Below are positions 25,204-36,713 of a DNA stretch of 64,000 nucleotides, piece after piece. The DNA is taken from the NCBI RefSeq assembly GCF_017312485.1, contig NZ_BMBA01000001.1, positions 820,396-884,395 on the forward strand. The letters are read 5' to 3'. The first letter of the stretch is position 1, and each line of letters opens with the position of its first letter. The notes under the pieces were generated by a model, which was given only the letters and a program-made list of their open reading frames with translations, searched no databases and had not been told where the DNA came from. The translations under genes and the position numbers were made by a program. The stretch is from Clostridium zeae. Lineage in GTDB: Bacteria; Bacillota; Clostridia; Clostridiales; Clostridiaceae.

Positions 25204-27984
25204 CTATAATGATGTTTTATATTTAAGCTTCTCATACGCGATAAAATCCTTCTCATTTACTTCATCTGAGATGAATTTTATCATATGCTCTTTTAGTTCT
25301 TCCTTTTTAAAGCTCTTTTCTATGGATACCACAAAATCATGTATTAATTTAACCAACTGCTTGTCTTGTGCTATTTTATTAATAACTTCTTCCTGAGAGG
25401 TACCTAAGATCAACTTCTTATCTATGCTTGCCTTGTTTTTAGGGAATTCCATACACTCTTCCGCGCTACCTTCAAACTCAATGCAGTAAGGAGAAGAATA
25501 GATATATTTGAAGCCATCCTCATATCTAAGATTTTTAACAAAGTCTCCATCAACATTTATTATTAACCCGTAAGCTAAGGATAGATAGTAATCCTCCATC
25601 AGTTTTTCTGTATCTAGATCCAAATCACTAAGTCCTATATATGACTCGTTTAGATGTAGTGGATAAGCCTTTGTGGAAAGAAGTCTTAAATAAAACTGCT
25701 TGTAATTTTTTATATCTGGTAGATATCCTGCGCAAGCTCCCATGGTTATATGAATTACATCAATTGAATATGGATTTGTTGTTTCCACATATCTTGCTTG
25801 TCTTGATCTTTCGCCTGTTTGACTTCTGATCCAATTGTCTATAGGTTCTTGTGGTTTTATTGTGAAGCCATTGGTTATATTTTCATCCTTTATTGCTCCA
25901 ATGTAATAACATTCGGTCCATGATACTTCTGGATTTTTTACAGCAGACCAAAATGGCTTAGATAGCTTAGAGGTTATCTCAAGCTGCTCTTTAACATAGT
26001 CATTTATACTTATATTTTTATCTTTTGCGTTTTGTTCTAAGATCTCCATTATATTAATCTTAGAATCGACCTTATCAAATTCTCTTTCACAAATTTCCAA
26101 AAGCTTATCTTTTCCTTCTTTAATAACGGAAATAATGCTCATATCCTTGAACATTGCTGCAACTTTTTCTGTAAGATTCTTACCAAAACTTTCATAATAA
26201 TAGTGTTCGTAAAATTCCTTTGTAATCATTTCTCTGGAAATAATATTTCCGCCATACTTTTTGTTTGCCTGATAGTTGATTTTATTCAGCCTATTGTTAA
26301 CTTGATTAATAGAAGCATTTATATCTCCTATTACAGCACTAATACTAGACTTACAATCATCAATAATCCCTGCTGACAGGTCATACTTTTTCTTTAGGAT
26401 CTTATAAGCCAGCTCTCCAAATTTTTGATCTACAAACTTATTAAAATCAGAAATCAGTTTGCCGTCTACATCTTTCTTACCGTTTTTGATTTTTTTATCT
26501 TTTATATTGTCCATGCTGTTTTCAATATTTGCTCTATCAACAGTGCTCTTATTATTGAAATCTGCATAATTTTCATAATCACTTGCAAAAGCTGCCTTAA
26601 GTTCAGTAAAGATTGAATTTAAATTAATTAGGCCATATTCTACAGCCTTTTCATTTACAAAGCTGCTGAGGATTTTATTAATTAACTCTCTGCTATTCTC
26701 CTGTTCACTTTTCCATTCCTGATATCTTTCATCAGAGATATTTTCAACTCTCTTAAGATTCCCTTTTTTACCTATAAACTCAGCATATTTCTTTCCACTA
26801 TATCTATTACTGCTTCTAAAATCCTTAAGTCTCTCTGTTATTTCTAAGGCTTCATTGATCTCTAATGCTAAGTTTTGAGCTATTTCGTAAAGGCTCTCCT
26901 CTTCACTTGAATTAGATATCTTTGATAATATCTCAGAAGTAAGTCTATAAGCACAGTATCGTCTTAAATTTTCCACTGGCACTTCCATCGAAGAAGATGA
27001 GAAAGTACTAAAATGTCTATCCCTTTTCAATACTGGGTCCTTATCTTTACATATAAAATTAGCATAATCAGCTCTTAACTGAGATCCAAGCTTTGTGCCT
27101 ACCTCCTGGAACAGCTGAAGAGAGCACAAATCATAAATATCTTCAATATTTGTTAACACTCCACCCATTTCATTTTTATTTTCAAGAAGATAACAGATAT
27201 CAAAAAGCTTCTTTTCAAGCTTGATTTCTCCTATATTATTGTACTTAAAGGAGTATTTTTCATCATCTGGATTGGTAATAGAAGACATGAAAAACTCCAA
27301 TTCTTTAAGTGCAGCATAACAGTTTGCCTTACTTCTATTTTGAGCATCTAAATCTGAAGAAAGCTTGTCATCATAACAGCTTTCTAAGGTGAATAAGCCA
27401 ATTATATTTGTATTATCTCTGTTGAATACCTTTGACAACATTACAGCTACATCTAAAAAAGTACCGCAACCAGTGCCCCCAGCCAAAGATCCAACTACAT
27501 AAACCTTATGCCTATCTATGTTTTCTAAATAAGCTTCTCCAACATCTGTTAATACCTTGTGTAGATCAACAAGATCGTTCTTTGCAGTATTTAAAGTATC
27601 ATATACCAGCTGTGCATTTTTCGCTAAGTACATTCTACCTATAGGTCTCATTAGTCCTGCACCTTGATCTGTTGAGGTAAAGAAATCAGGAGTTATTGGT
27701 GGATTTTTAGGAAGCCAATCAAAGTATTGATTATTATAAGCCCAATCTAAAGTTGTCTTAACACCCTCTCCAAATCTCAACTGACACTTTTCGTTGTTAT
27801 CTATATCATCATCTAAGAAAGATTTTAAGTCTGTATCGATAATCAAATATCTTATAGGTAGCTTTTTACCACCATATCTTTTACTAAATAGCTTCTTAAG
27901 TCTTTTAATAACTTGAAAGCCTGTACCTCCGAGTCCAATAACTAAAGTGGGCATAATATCTTTTGGAACTTCCATGTTACGCAT
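25204..27984 (-). CDS. Tubulin/FtsZ-superfamily GTPase-like protein (Tubulin_2 family)
   Basis: The 926-aa protein opens with a Rossmann-like loop LVIGLGGTGFQVIKRL (residues 14-29) and has the tubulin signature at 165-175, GSLAGGTGCGT, the counterpart of GGGTGTG in FtsZ and tubulin. Residues RSKANCYAALKELEFF (about 217-232) fit the nucleotide-contacting helix of the PF13809 (Tubulin_2) family. The remaining about 600 residues are long, charged and helical, far beyond FtsZ length (about 350-400). Start at ATG 27984 with GGGAGG upstream. It is the second gene of a vWA - tubulin-like - membrane protein - membrane protein operon. I infer a GTP-binding, possibly filament-forming membrane-remodelling protein. 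Confidence 0.85.
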   Translation of the reverse strand: MRNMEVPKDIMPTLVIGLGGTGFQVIKRLKKLFSKRYGGKKLPIRYLIIDTDLKSFLDDDIDNNEKCQLRFGEGVKTTLDWAYNNQYFDWLPKNPPITPDFFTSTDQGAGLMRPIGRMYLAKNAQLVYDTLNTAKNDLVDLHKVLTDVGEAYLENIDRHKVYVVGSLAGGTGCGTFLDVAVMLSKVFNRDNTNIIGLFTLESCYDDKLSSDLDAQNRSKANCYAALKELEFFMSSITNPDDEKYSFKYNNIGEIKLEKKLFDICYLLENKNEMGGVLTNIEDIYDLCSLQLFQEVGTKLGSQLRADYANFICKDKDPVLKRDRHFSTFSSSSMEVPVENLRRYCAYRLTSEILSKISNSSEEESLYEIAQNLALEINEALEITERLKDFRSSNRYSGKKYAEFIGKKGNLKRVENISDERYQEWKSEQENSRELINKILSSFVNEKAVEYGLINLNSIFTELKAAFASDYENYADFNNKSTVDRANIENSMDNIKDKKIKNGKKDVDGKLISDFNKFVDQKFGELAYKILKKKYDLSAGIIDDCKSSISAVIGDINASINQVNNRLNKINYQANKKYGGNIISREMITKEFYEHYYYESFGKNLTEKVAAMFKDMSIISVIKEGKDKLLEICEREFDKVDSKINIMEILEQNAKDKNISINDYVKEQLEITSKLSKPFWSAVKNPEVSWTECYYIGAIKDENITNGFTIKPQEPIDNWIRSQTGERSRQARYVETTNPYSIDVIHITMGACAGYLPDIKNYKQFYLRLLSTKAYPLHLNESYIGLSDLDLDTEKLMEDYYLSLAYGLIINVDGDFVKNLRYEDGFKYIYSSPYCIEFEGSAEECMEFPKNKASIDKKLILGTSQEEVINKIAQDKQLVKLIHDFVVSIEKSFKKEELKEHMIKFISDEVNEKDFIAYEKLKYKTSL

Positions 27985-28149
27985 TGTATACCTCCCAAAT
28001 ATAACAAATTTCAGGTTATGTTTGTGTACTGTGTTGAAATTTAGGTGCCACTATTCCGATACTTAAATGAGTTTCGCAGAAGATTAATATGATTTTCAAC
28101 GATAACTACAAACATTTCCAAATTGTGATTTTACTTTTTAACAAATGAA

Positions 28150-30459
28150 CTACATAAAATTAACTCTGATTTTTTCTTTTTTGATTGTTAAGGACACCTC
28201 CACTCCTGGTGTATAGGCTACTTCACTTCCTACCTCTTCATCATTAAATAGAATTTCCTGTGGTTCTGTACCGCAATAATTAAATTTAAAGATATTTTCC
28301 TTTTTAATTAGATAGATCAAACCAAGTAGGAATTGAGGTTTGTCCTCTATTGCAAGAGAAAAATATCCTATGGCATTGTCATCTATATCATCTATGGCTA
28401 AAGCTTTAAGCCTATTATTAAAGTTTAGATACATAGTATTTTGCTGCAAATTCATAGAAAGATTTATTGAACTAGTTCTTGAACCAACGGTGCAATCTAA
28501 TTCTTTGGCTATACTATAGCTCTCAATGTTTTTCTTAAAAGAGCTCTTTCCTAAGAGGTATAAGAACAAAGCTGTTAAAACAAAGATAACTACAATTATT
28601 AATGGAATCTTGAATAAGTTTAGATAGTATAGTGCACCTGATAATACCACTATTTTTGTAGTTATACTTTCAGTTACTTTCACATCATCTGCGGTCTTAA
28701 AGGAAAGCTTCAAGTTTCTTGAATTTTTTATAGGTTTTATTGAAACTAATATTTCCTTTGGTCCTTCGGGAGCAACTTCAAACTCTCCTACTTTGTTTTT
28801 ATCTCCATCTAAAACCTCTACTTTTTCTTTGTCATACAGTATGACATTACCTAGTTTTATATTTAAATTTACAGCCTCCCCAAGCTTATAATTTTTCTTA
28901 GATGAAGTAACTCCTTCAATATCAACGCACGGCTTGTCTATTACATTAAGACTTTCATAAGGCAGATAATAGCTAAAGCTTTCGTTATTCACTACTCCAT
29001 TTATACTAGTAGAAATATTAACTATTCCTTTTTTATCAAATTCAATTTCACTTAAAAGAGCTCCATTTTCAACCTTTAACGGATATTCCTTCTTTTCCTT
29101 TCCGTCATCTATAACTACAGTTCCACCTAAGCTCGTAATCTTTGTACCATCCTTAGGTACAAGTTTTAACTTCATTTTATCTCCCAGTTTTACATTTTTA
29201 GGCAGCCCTGCCTCATAATAAAAAGGTGGATAATCATTAACATGTATAACTACTTCCTTAACCCCAATGATACCGCCATTTCCATCTTGAGCTATTAGGG
29301 TAATTGGATATTGACCAGGCTTGTCCTTATTGAATTCATACTTAAAAACATCCCCTACCTTATTATTAAGGTTTTCAATCTTATCTTGCTCCTTCTTTTG
29401 AAGATAAACTCCATCTAACTTTTTGTCGCTATCCACTGTTATATCAAACTTTAAAGGTATTCCTTTTGGTATATTTAGAGTAGTCTGTGTTGCATTTATA
29501 TTTATGCTTGCTTTACTTTTTATTTGAACAATAACAGAATTCTTAGAATTGTCTTTGCTATCTATCTTTAAGGTTTTATCACTGTCATTTTTTAATCTAT
29601 AAATCTTATAAGTATCACCAGTTTTATCTGCTGGAACCTCCTCACCATTTGAAGTAACACTAACTAAAGGTGATTTATTTTCACAGGAAGCGACCTTTAT
29701 AATAACCTCATCAATCATTGAACTTAACTTAATTTCCTGACTTTTTTGACTTTGGGTATTGTAGTTAGCTATGGTATAGAAGCCCTCCATATCACCAAGC
29801 ATCTTACTAAATGCATTGAAAAGCTCTGCAGAGTTTTCACAATATAGAAAATCTCCATCAGTGTTAAACGCTATGGAATTTAATCTATTTTGATCCACAT
29901 CCTTTGAAAGTCCTATGGTGTTAATCTTTATCTTTGAGGAATAGGCTTTCTTAACTAAGGAATTAAGCTCGCTTTCATGACTTGCGGTGATCCCATTAAC
30001 AGGATCTTCCTTGCCATCAGACAAAACAATAATTGACTTATCCCCGGTTACTCCATCAAGCTGAGAAATAGCTTCCTTCAAACCTTCCTTAAGATCAGTA
30101 CCTCTATCTTCAAACTTTATAGCCTGAAAAAAGGTCTTTAAACTTTCTCGTGAAGGTTTTTCACTAAGCTTTTTATCATAAGTCACCGCTTCTCCAAAGC
30201 CCAAAACATTCACATTTACCTTGTCACTTAGAGTATCCATAAGCATAACCCCAGCTACTAATGATAATCCAAATGGGTCTGTTTTCTTCATACTTAAGGA
30301 TTTATCTATTAAAATAATTAGATTCTTTTCATTATTTTGCTCTGCAGCTTTAACTGATTTTGTTTTGTTAGGTATACCTATATTGATAAAACTAAATATA
30401 AAAGCCGCTAATATCGCAATAATACATAACTTTGATTTCCTAAATTTATCTTTTCTCAA
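28150..30459 (-). CDS. Secreted, membrane-anchored von Willebrand A domain protein
   Basis: The 769-aa protein starts at a TTG (30459) with AGGGAGGGAGAG upstream; no in-frame ATG precedes the vWA domain. It has a signal peptide (about 1-39, ending S-V-K-A-A-E), then a vWA domain at about 46-225 with a full MIDAS: D52-x-S54-x-S56 (DKSLSM), T121 (RGTD) and D148 (VLSDGKED). Several Ig-like or beta-sandwich regions follow (about 225-615), then one transmembrane helix (about 618-642) and a cytoplasmic C-terminal domain of about 125 residues. So a metal-dependent ligand-binding domain outside is joined to a cytosolic domain that could contact the tubulin-like protein encoded next, 165 nt downstream. 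Confidence 0.88.
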   Translation of the reverse strand: MRKDKFRKSKLCIIAILAAFIFSFINIGIPNKTKSVKAAEQNNEKNLIILIDKSLSMKKTDPFGLSLVAGVMLMDTLSDKVNVNVLGFGEAVTYDKKLSEKPSRESLKTFFQAIKFEDRGTDLKEGLKEAISQLDGVTGDKSIIVLSDGKEDPVNGITASHESELNSLVKKAYSSKIKINTIGLSKDVDQNRLNSIAFNTDGDFLYCENSAELFNAFSKMLGDMEGFYTIANYNTQSQKSQEIKLSSMIDEVIIKVASCENKSPLVSVTSNGEEVPADKTGDTYKIYRLKNDSDKTLKIDSKDNSKNSVIVQIKSKASININATQTTLNIPKGIPLKFDITVDSDKKLDGVYLQKKEQDKIENLNNKVGDVFKYEFNKDKPGQYPITLIAQDGNGGIIGVKEVVIHVNDYPPFYYEAGLPKNVKLGDKMKLKLVPKDGTKITSLGGTVVIDDGKEKKEYPLKVENGALLSEIEFDKKGIVNISTSINGVVNNESFSYYLPYESLNVIDKPCVDIEGVTSSKKNYKLGEAVNLNIKLGNVILYDKEKVEVLDGDKNKVGEFEVAPEGPKEILVSIKPIKNSRNLKLSFKTADDVKVTESITTKIVVLSGALYYLNLFKIPLIIVVIFVLTALFLYLLGKSSFKKNIESYSIAKELDCTVGSRTSSINLSMNLQQNTMYLNFNNRLKALAIDDIDDNAIGYFSLAIEDKPQFLLGLIYLIKKENIFKFNYCGTEPQEILFNDEEVGSEVAYTPGVEVSLTIKKEKIRVNFM

Positions 30460-30610
30460 CTCTCTCCCTCCCTAATGAATATACCTTAATATACTATTTA
30501 AAATTGATTTTAATTAGAACTAAACACAGGAAACTCTAATTCTTAAACTTTTCTTAAGTCTCTTTTAAAGCCTGTAGAAATCAATAGTTGCAAGTTAATC
30601 CAAAAACAAA

Positions 30611-30640
30611 AAAACACTCAATATCTGCATTGAATGCTTT
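30611..30640 (-). terminator. Terminator of the lipoprotein gene
   Basis: CACTCAAT (30615-30622) pairs with ATTGAATG (30629-30636) with one wobble. On the minus strand the stem is followed by a long T-run (GTTTTTTTGTTTTTGG). It isolates the lipoprotein gene from the vWA operon. Confidence 0.65.
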
Positions 30641-30706
30641 TCTTAAATGTGAGTTATATAAAATTTTATTTTATAAATCTCTAAGCTTAATATAGCTATT
30701 AAATTT

Positions 30707-31135
30707 TTAGTATCCTTTATCATCTATTACCCAATCACTATCTTTACTATCTCTTATTAATATCCACTGGTAATCTGAATAAGTAGAATTTGGGGTTAAT
30801 ACAGGATTATTACCTGACCCGTCAACATCAAAATTTGATAACAAAACAATAACATTCTCTGGCTTTACTCCATTTACAGAACCTCTCCCATTTTTCATAT
30901 AACCTTCAGAAAGAGATTTGGATTTTTCTTCATCATACCATACCTTTGTAAGCGTACAACCTTTAAAAGCAAAATTATTTTTTACACAATCTACTGCTTT
31001 ATTTATTTCTTCTTTAGTAAATTTAATAGACTGTCCACTATCTACAGTTAATCTGTTGTTTGTACTATTTGTCTTACAACCTGACAATGATAGCACCAAT
31101 AGTATTGTACAAAATGACACTATAATCTTCCTCAT
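30707..31135 (-). CDS. Uncharacterised lipoprotein
   Basis: The 142-aa protein has a lipoprotein signal peptide with lipobox L-S-G-C (Cys20), an Asn/Thr linker, and a domain of about 105 residues with F-T-K-E-E-I-N-K-A-V-D-C-V, Cys pairs at about 50 and 60, and a C-terminal Y-x-W-I-L-I-R-D...D-W-V-I-D-D-K-G-Y. The last part resembles the pattern seen in several clostridial lipoproteins of unknown function. Start at ATG 31135 with GGGGAGTTTT upstream. Anchored on the outer face of the membrane; role unknown. Confidence 0.75.
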   Translation of the reverse strand: MRKIIVSFCTILLVLSLSGCKTNSTNNRLTVDSGQSIKFTKEEINKAVDCVKNNFAFKGCTLTKVWYDEEKSKSLSEGYMKNGRGSVNGVKPENVIVLLSNFDVDGSGNNPVLTPNSTYSDYQWILIRDSKDSDWVIDDKGY

Positions 31136-31165
31136 AAAACTCCCCTTCTTAATATCAGAATATTA

Positions 31166-33022
<1,857 letters not shown>

Positions 33023-33623
33023 TTTTACGGACTTTAGCCTAATTGCTCTTACCCTTACGTTTTCTTTTTTTGAAACTTAAGTTTCTATTTATATTTGAAA
33101 ATAGCGTATCTATGCTATATATAGTTAAAACAATATACCTATAAATTAACCCAGGACAATAATTTTTATAATTATAGCCCTGGGTTCATAATTTTAAATA
33201 TATAAAAATTATTTTTATAACTTTTATTAAATATGAATTTCATAAATTAATTATTGTATATCCCCCTTCTAAGTATACATAGTCATTAATTATACTAAAA
33301 TTCATTGACTTTATTATTAATTTATTCAATTTTCACGATGAATTATTTAAGTAAACCATTTGACATATTTATACCACATGTAGTATTATTTAGAAAACAT
33401 CACACTATATATGGTATTACTTTTAAATTATACACTTACCTATGTACTACTTCATTTTGAAAATATGGATTTTAATATGAATTGGTTAGTCTAAAGATGT
33501 AACATTTCGAACCGAAATATATTTTTAAAATTCTCACAGCTTGTGGTGAGAGAATTTTAAAATATAAATTTTATTACGCAGTGGTACATCGATATAAAAA
33601 GGAGATATGCTTTTCAAGGAGGA
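33023..33623. other. Leader/intergenic region of nrdJ with terminator, repeat and hairpin
   Basis: It contains the gdhA terminator (33148-33186), the two halves of a short repeat shared with 43167-43220 (33442-33468 and 33565-33595), and a 13-bp perfect hairpin TTTTAAAATTCTC (33524-33536) / GAGAATTTTAAAA (33551-33563) upstream of the nrdJ start. No cobalamin-riboswitch signature is recognisable. Confidence 0.5.
33148..33186 (+). terminator. Terminator after gdhA
   Basis: AACCCAGG (33148-33155) pairs with CCTGGGTT (33179-33186), with a further AT-rich inner stem, and the tail is CATAATTTT. About 125 nt after the gdhA stop. Confidence 0.65.
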
Positions 33624-33629
33624 TTTTTT

Positions 33630-35681
33630 ATGAAAAAGTTACTAAGTCAAGAATTTTTAAATCGATATATGGAATTTAATCCATTAGCCCCATTAGGCAG
33701 TTTTGTTTATTATAGAACTTATTCAAGATGGTTGCCTAGAGAAGGAAGACGTGAAACATGGCTTGAAACCGTTGAAAGAGCTGTTGAATATAATTGCAGT
33801 TTAGATTCTAATACTTCGAAGGAAGAAGCTGAGGAATTATTTGATTTGGTATTTAACTTAAAGGGATTTCTTAGCGGACGTACCTTTTGGATAGGTGGAA
33901 CTGCAGCTGTAAATGATCATGCTCTTGCAAATTTTAATTGCAGCCTTATTATATTGGATGGTTTTGATAAACTAGGTGAGCTATTTTATGCATTAATGGT
34001 TGGAACAGGCGTAGGATTTAGAGTTCTTGAACAGGATGTTAAATATCTTCCTAAAATAAGACTTGTTGAAGTTATAAATAAGGAATATGAACCTAAAAGT
34101 AAAAATAATAGATTAGAATCCACAGCTCTAGATTTTTCTAATGAAAATACTAAAGCTAATATACACGTAGGAGACTCAAAAGAGGGCTGGGCTCAGGCTT
34201 TAAAAATGTATTTTGACATAGTTACTAGAAAAGAATATAAGCATATCGTAACAATTGAGATAGATTACGATAGTGTAAGACCTAGAGGAGAAAGATTAAT
34301 CCGTTTCGGCGGAACTGCTTCTGGGCATGATAGCTTAAAAAATATGTTTATTAAATTTCATAAGGTAGTAAACAAAAGAATTGGAAAAGCTGCCGTTGAA
34401 GGTAAGGTACGCGCTATTGATATGCTGGATTTTGCCAATATAATTGCTGAAAATGTAGTTGTGGGCGGAGTTAGAAGATCTGCTGAAATCGGCTTAATAG
34501 ACGTCAATGATTCTGAAACAATTCAAGCAAAGAATGGCTTATATACTCAAGATTCAAATGGAAATTGGATTGTAAATGAAGACATTATACATAGGGCATT
34601 ATCCAATAATACCATAATCCACTTTGAAAAACCTTCTAAAGATTTTTGGAAATGGCAGTTTCAGCAAATGAAATTTAGTGGCGAACCAGCAAGCTACAAT
34701 GGCGCTGAAGCTTTAAGACGTAACCCTAATTTTAAAGGAACTAATCCCTGTGGAGAGGTGCTACTCGACGACCGTCAAACTTGTAATCTGGTTACTACTA
34801 ATATTATGGCCCATGTAAAGGATGGAAAACTTGATATAGATGGATTATTAAAAACTCATTCACTACTAACCAGAGCATCTTATAGATTAACACTTGTGGA
34901 ACTTGAACTCCCTGAATGGGATTATAAATTAAAGAGAGATAGACTGCTAGGGGTGAGTATCACAGGGTATCAAGATGCTATAAATGCAGTTGGCATGAGT
35001 ATAGCTGATCAAGTTGATCTACTAAAAAAGCTAAGATTTACTGCCAGAAAAGCTGCTGATGAATTAGCAGACTCTTTAGGCTTAAATAGATCACTACTTG
35101 TTACAACCTTAAAGCCTGAAGGTACCTTGTCACTACTTCCTACGGTTTCTAGTGGACTTCACTTTTCTCACTCTCCATATTATGTGAGAAGGATAAGAAT
35201 AAATGCTGAAGATGCATTAGTTAAAGTATGCCAAGAATTAGGATATCCTGTGCACCCTGAAAATGGTTCTACAATGGAAAATGCCAGAACTTTAGTTATC
35301 GAATTCCCTGTTGAGGCACCTAAAGGCAAAACCAAATATGATGTCTCAGCAATAGAGCAACTTGAAATATATAAAATGTTTATGGACAATTACGTAGACC
35401 ACAATGCAAGTATTACTGTAAGTGTAAGAGAAAAGGAATGGGCTTTAGTTGAAGACTGGGTTTATGAAAACTGGAATTCAATAGTTGGTATATCCTTCTT
35501 GTCTTTAGATGATAGCTACTATCCTCTTTTACCTTATGAAGCAATTACAAAAGAGGAATATGAAACTAGAGTATCAAACATGAAACCTTTTGATGCTAAA
35601 CTATTAATGAAATACGAGCATGGTGATGAACATGATCTAGATGATAGTGAATGTAGCACTGGTGTGTGTCCTATAAAATAA
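33630..35681 (+). CDS. nrdJ: Adenosylcobalamin-dependent ribonucleoside-triphosphate reductase
   Basis: The 683-aa monomeric class II RNR has the key cysteines: NFNCSL (about residue 91-96), NPCGEVLLDDRQTCNLVTTN with the radical-site Cys and the paired Cys, and a C-terminal redox pair ECSTGVCPIK that re-reduces the active site. R-x-F-G-G-T-A-S-G-H-D-S is also typical. It makes dNTPs from NTPs with coenzyme B12, independent of oxygen. Start ATG with AAGGAGG 8 nt upstream. Length and motifs match the Lactobacillus leichmannii RTPR type. Ended by a terminator. Confidence 0.94.
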   Translation: MKKLLSQEFLNRYMEFNPLAPLGSFVYYRTYSRWLPREGRRETWLETVERAVEYNCSLDSNTSKEEAEELFDLVFNLKGFLSGRTFWIGGTAAVNDHALANFNCSLIILDGFDKLGELFYALMVGTGVGFRVLEQDVKYLPKIRLVEVINKEYEPKSKNNRLESTALDFSNENTKANIHVGDSKEGWAQALKMYFDIVTRKEYKHIVTIEIDYDSVRPRGERLIRFGGTASGHDSLKNMFIKFHKVVNKRIGKAAVEGKVRAIDMLDFANIIAENVVVGGVRRSAEIGLIDVNDSETIQAKNGLYTQDSNGNWIVNEDIIHRALSNNTIIHFEKPSKDFWKWQFQQMKFSGEPASYNGAEALRRNPNFKGTNPCGEVLLDDRQTCNLVTTNIMAHVKDGKLDIDGLLKTHSLLTRASYRLTLVELELPEWDYKLKRDRLLGVSITGYQDAINAVGMSIADQVDLLKKLRFTARKAADELADSLGLNRSLLVTTLKPEGTLSLLPTVSSGLHFSHSPYYVRRIRINAEDALVKVCQELGYPVHPENGSTMENARTLVIEFPVEAPKGKTKYDVSAIEQLEIYKMFMDNYVDHNASITVSVREKEWALVEDWVYENWNSIVGISFLSLDDSYYPLLPYEAITKEEYETRVSNMKPFDAKLLMKYEHGDEHDLDDSECSTGVCPIK

Positions 35682-35722
35682 ACTAACATTTCAATAAAAT
35701 TTTGCACTTTCCTTTATAGTAA

Positions 35723-35754
35723 AAAAATCACTGGTTTCTTTGCCAGTGATTTTT
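35723..35754 (+). terminator. Terminator after nrdJ
   Basis: A 12-bp perfect stem, AAAAATCACTGG (35723-35734) and CCAGTGATTTTT (35743-35754), with an 8-nt loop, 41 nt after the stop. Confidence 0.85.
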
Positions 35755-36125
35755 CATATTCTATGCATTTATAAAAATTTGACTTATTCAAAAAATTCTC
35801 CATAAAAATATTTACTTATCCCATATAAGCTTATTTGAATAATGCTTTACCTGCTTACATCTTTCTTCGCATATTGCTTGATTTTTATAATAGGAAGAAC
35901 TTACTCAATTTCTACAAAATCGAGCTATATAAAAAGGAGTATACTCAGAAATTGATTTAGTCTATACTATACTATTCCAACTTCAACTATTAATTTATTC
36001 ACGATACAGAATTGTGCTAAAATGAGTTCGCCTAACAGATATAAATCGAATTTAGTTATACCTTCTGTAATATTTAATCCAAGTTGCTAGTATAAATTAT
36101 TAAATAATAAAGGATAGGTGATTTA
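35755..36125. other. Intergenic region, about 370 bp
   Basis: AT-rich. I see only the weak ribosome binding site (AGGATAGGTG) of the next gene and no ORF or structured RNA. Confidence 0.45.
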
Positions 36126-36569
36126 ATGTATCAATTTCTTGCTCTACTCGGATTTTTCATATTTTTCTTCTTCATAATTTCTTTAGTTCTCTATATTTTT
36201 ATGGCTTATGCTTTATATACTATGGCAGTGCGTCAAGGATTGGAAAACCCTTGGGTAGCATGGATTCCTATAGCTCAGCTGTACATCTTAGGTAAGTTAA
36301 TTAAAGGTCTCAAAATCTTTGATTATGATGTTCCAAATATTGAGATTGTACTACCAGTAGCCTCCATCATATTTGTAGTGTTTCGCCATGTGCATGTTTT
36401 AGGCACTTTAGTGTCATTGGTCAATTTTATTCTTATACTATTTGCATTAAATAAACTATATAAACTCTATAAACCTGAAAGTGCCACTCTTTATACAATT
36501 CTCAGTATATTAGGGTTCACTGTGCCATTTATAGTGTTTTCTTTAAAAGATAAAGATCCAGTAGCATAA
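36126..36569 (+). CDS. Four-helix membrane protein of unknown function
   Basis: The 147-aa protein has transmembrane helices at about 8-32, 70-85, 90-108 and 122-140, with a conserved-looking loop A-V-R-Q-G-L-E-N-P-W-V-A-W-I-P-I-A-Q-L-Y after helix one. That W-x-A-W-I-P motif is common to a group of small Firmicute membrane proteins without assigned function. Start at ATG with GGATAGGTG upstream. It is followed by a strong bidirectional terminator and has no cotranscribed partner. Confidence 0.75.
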   Translation: MYQFLALLGFFIFFFFIISLVLYIFMAYALYTMAVRQGLENPWVAWIPIAQLYILGKLIKGLKIFDYDVPNIEIVLPVASIIFVVFRHVHVLGTLVSLVNFILILFALNKLYKLYKPESATLYTILSILGFTVPFIVFSLKDKDPVA

Positions 36570-36668
36570 ATTTAGTATGCTTTTATAATATTATTTGCTA
36601 CTCTATTACTCAAACTATATGCAGATGTACAATTTAATTTAATAATTTAGTCAATATATACATCATAT

Positions 36669-36707
36669 TAAAAGGCGACTGTTGATTTAACCAACAGTCG
36701 CCTTTTA
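36669..36707. terminator. Bidirectional terminator
   Basis: A 16-bp perfect stem, TAAAAGGCGACTGTTG (36669-36684) and its complement (36692-36707), with a 7-nt loop and A/T runs on both sides. It separates the plus-strand membrane protein from the minus-strand gene ending at 36714. Confidence 0.9.
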
Positions 36708-36713
36708 CACAAT

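Noticed and set aside
33023-33629. Cobalamin riboswitch before the B12-dependent RNR
   Set aside because: I looked for the B12-box region and found nothing convincing; only a simple hairpin is present.
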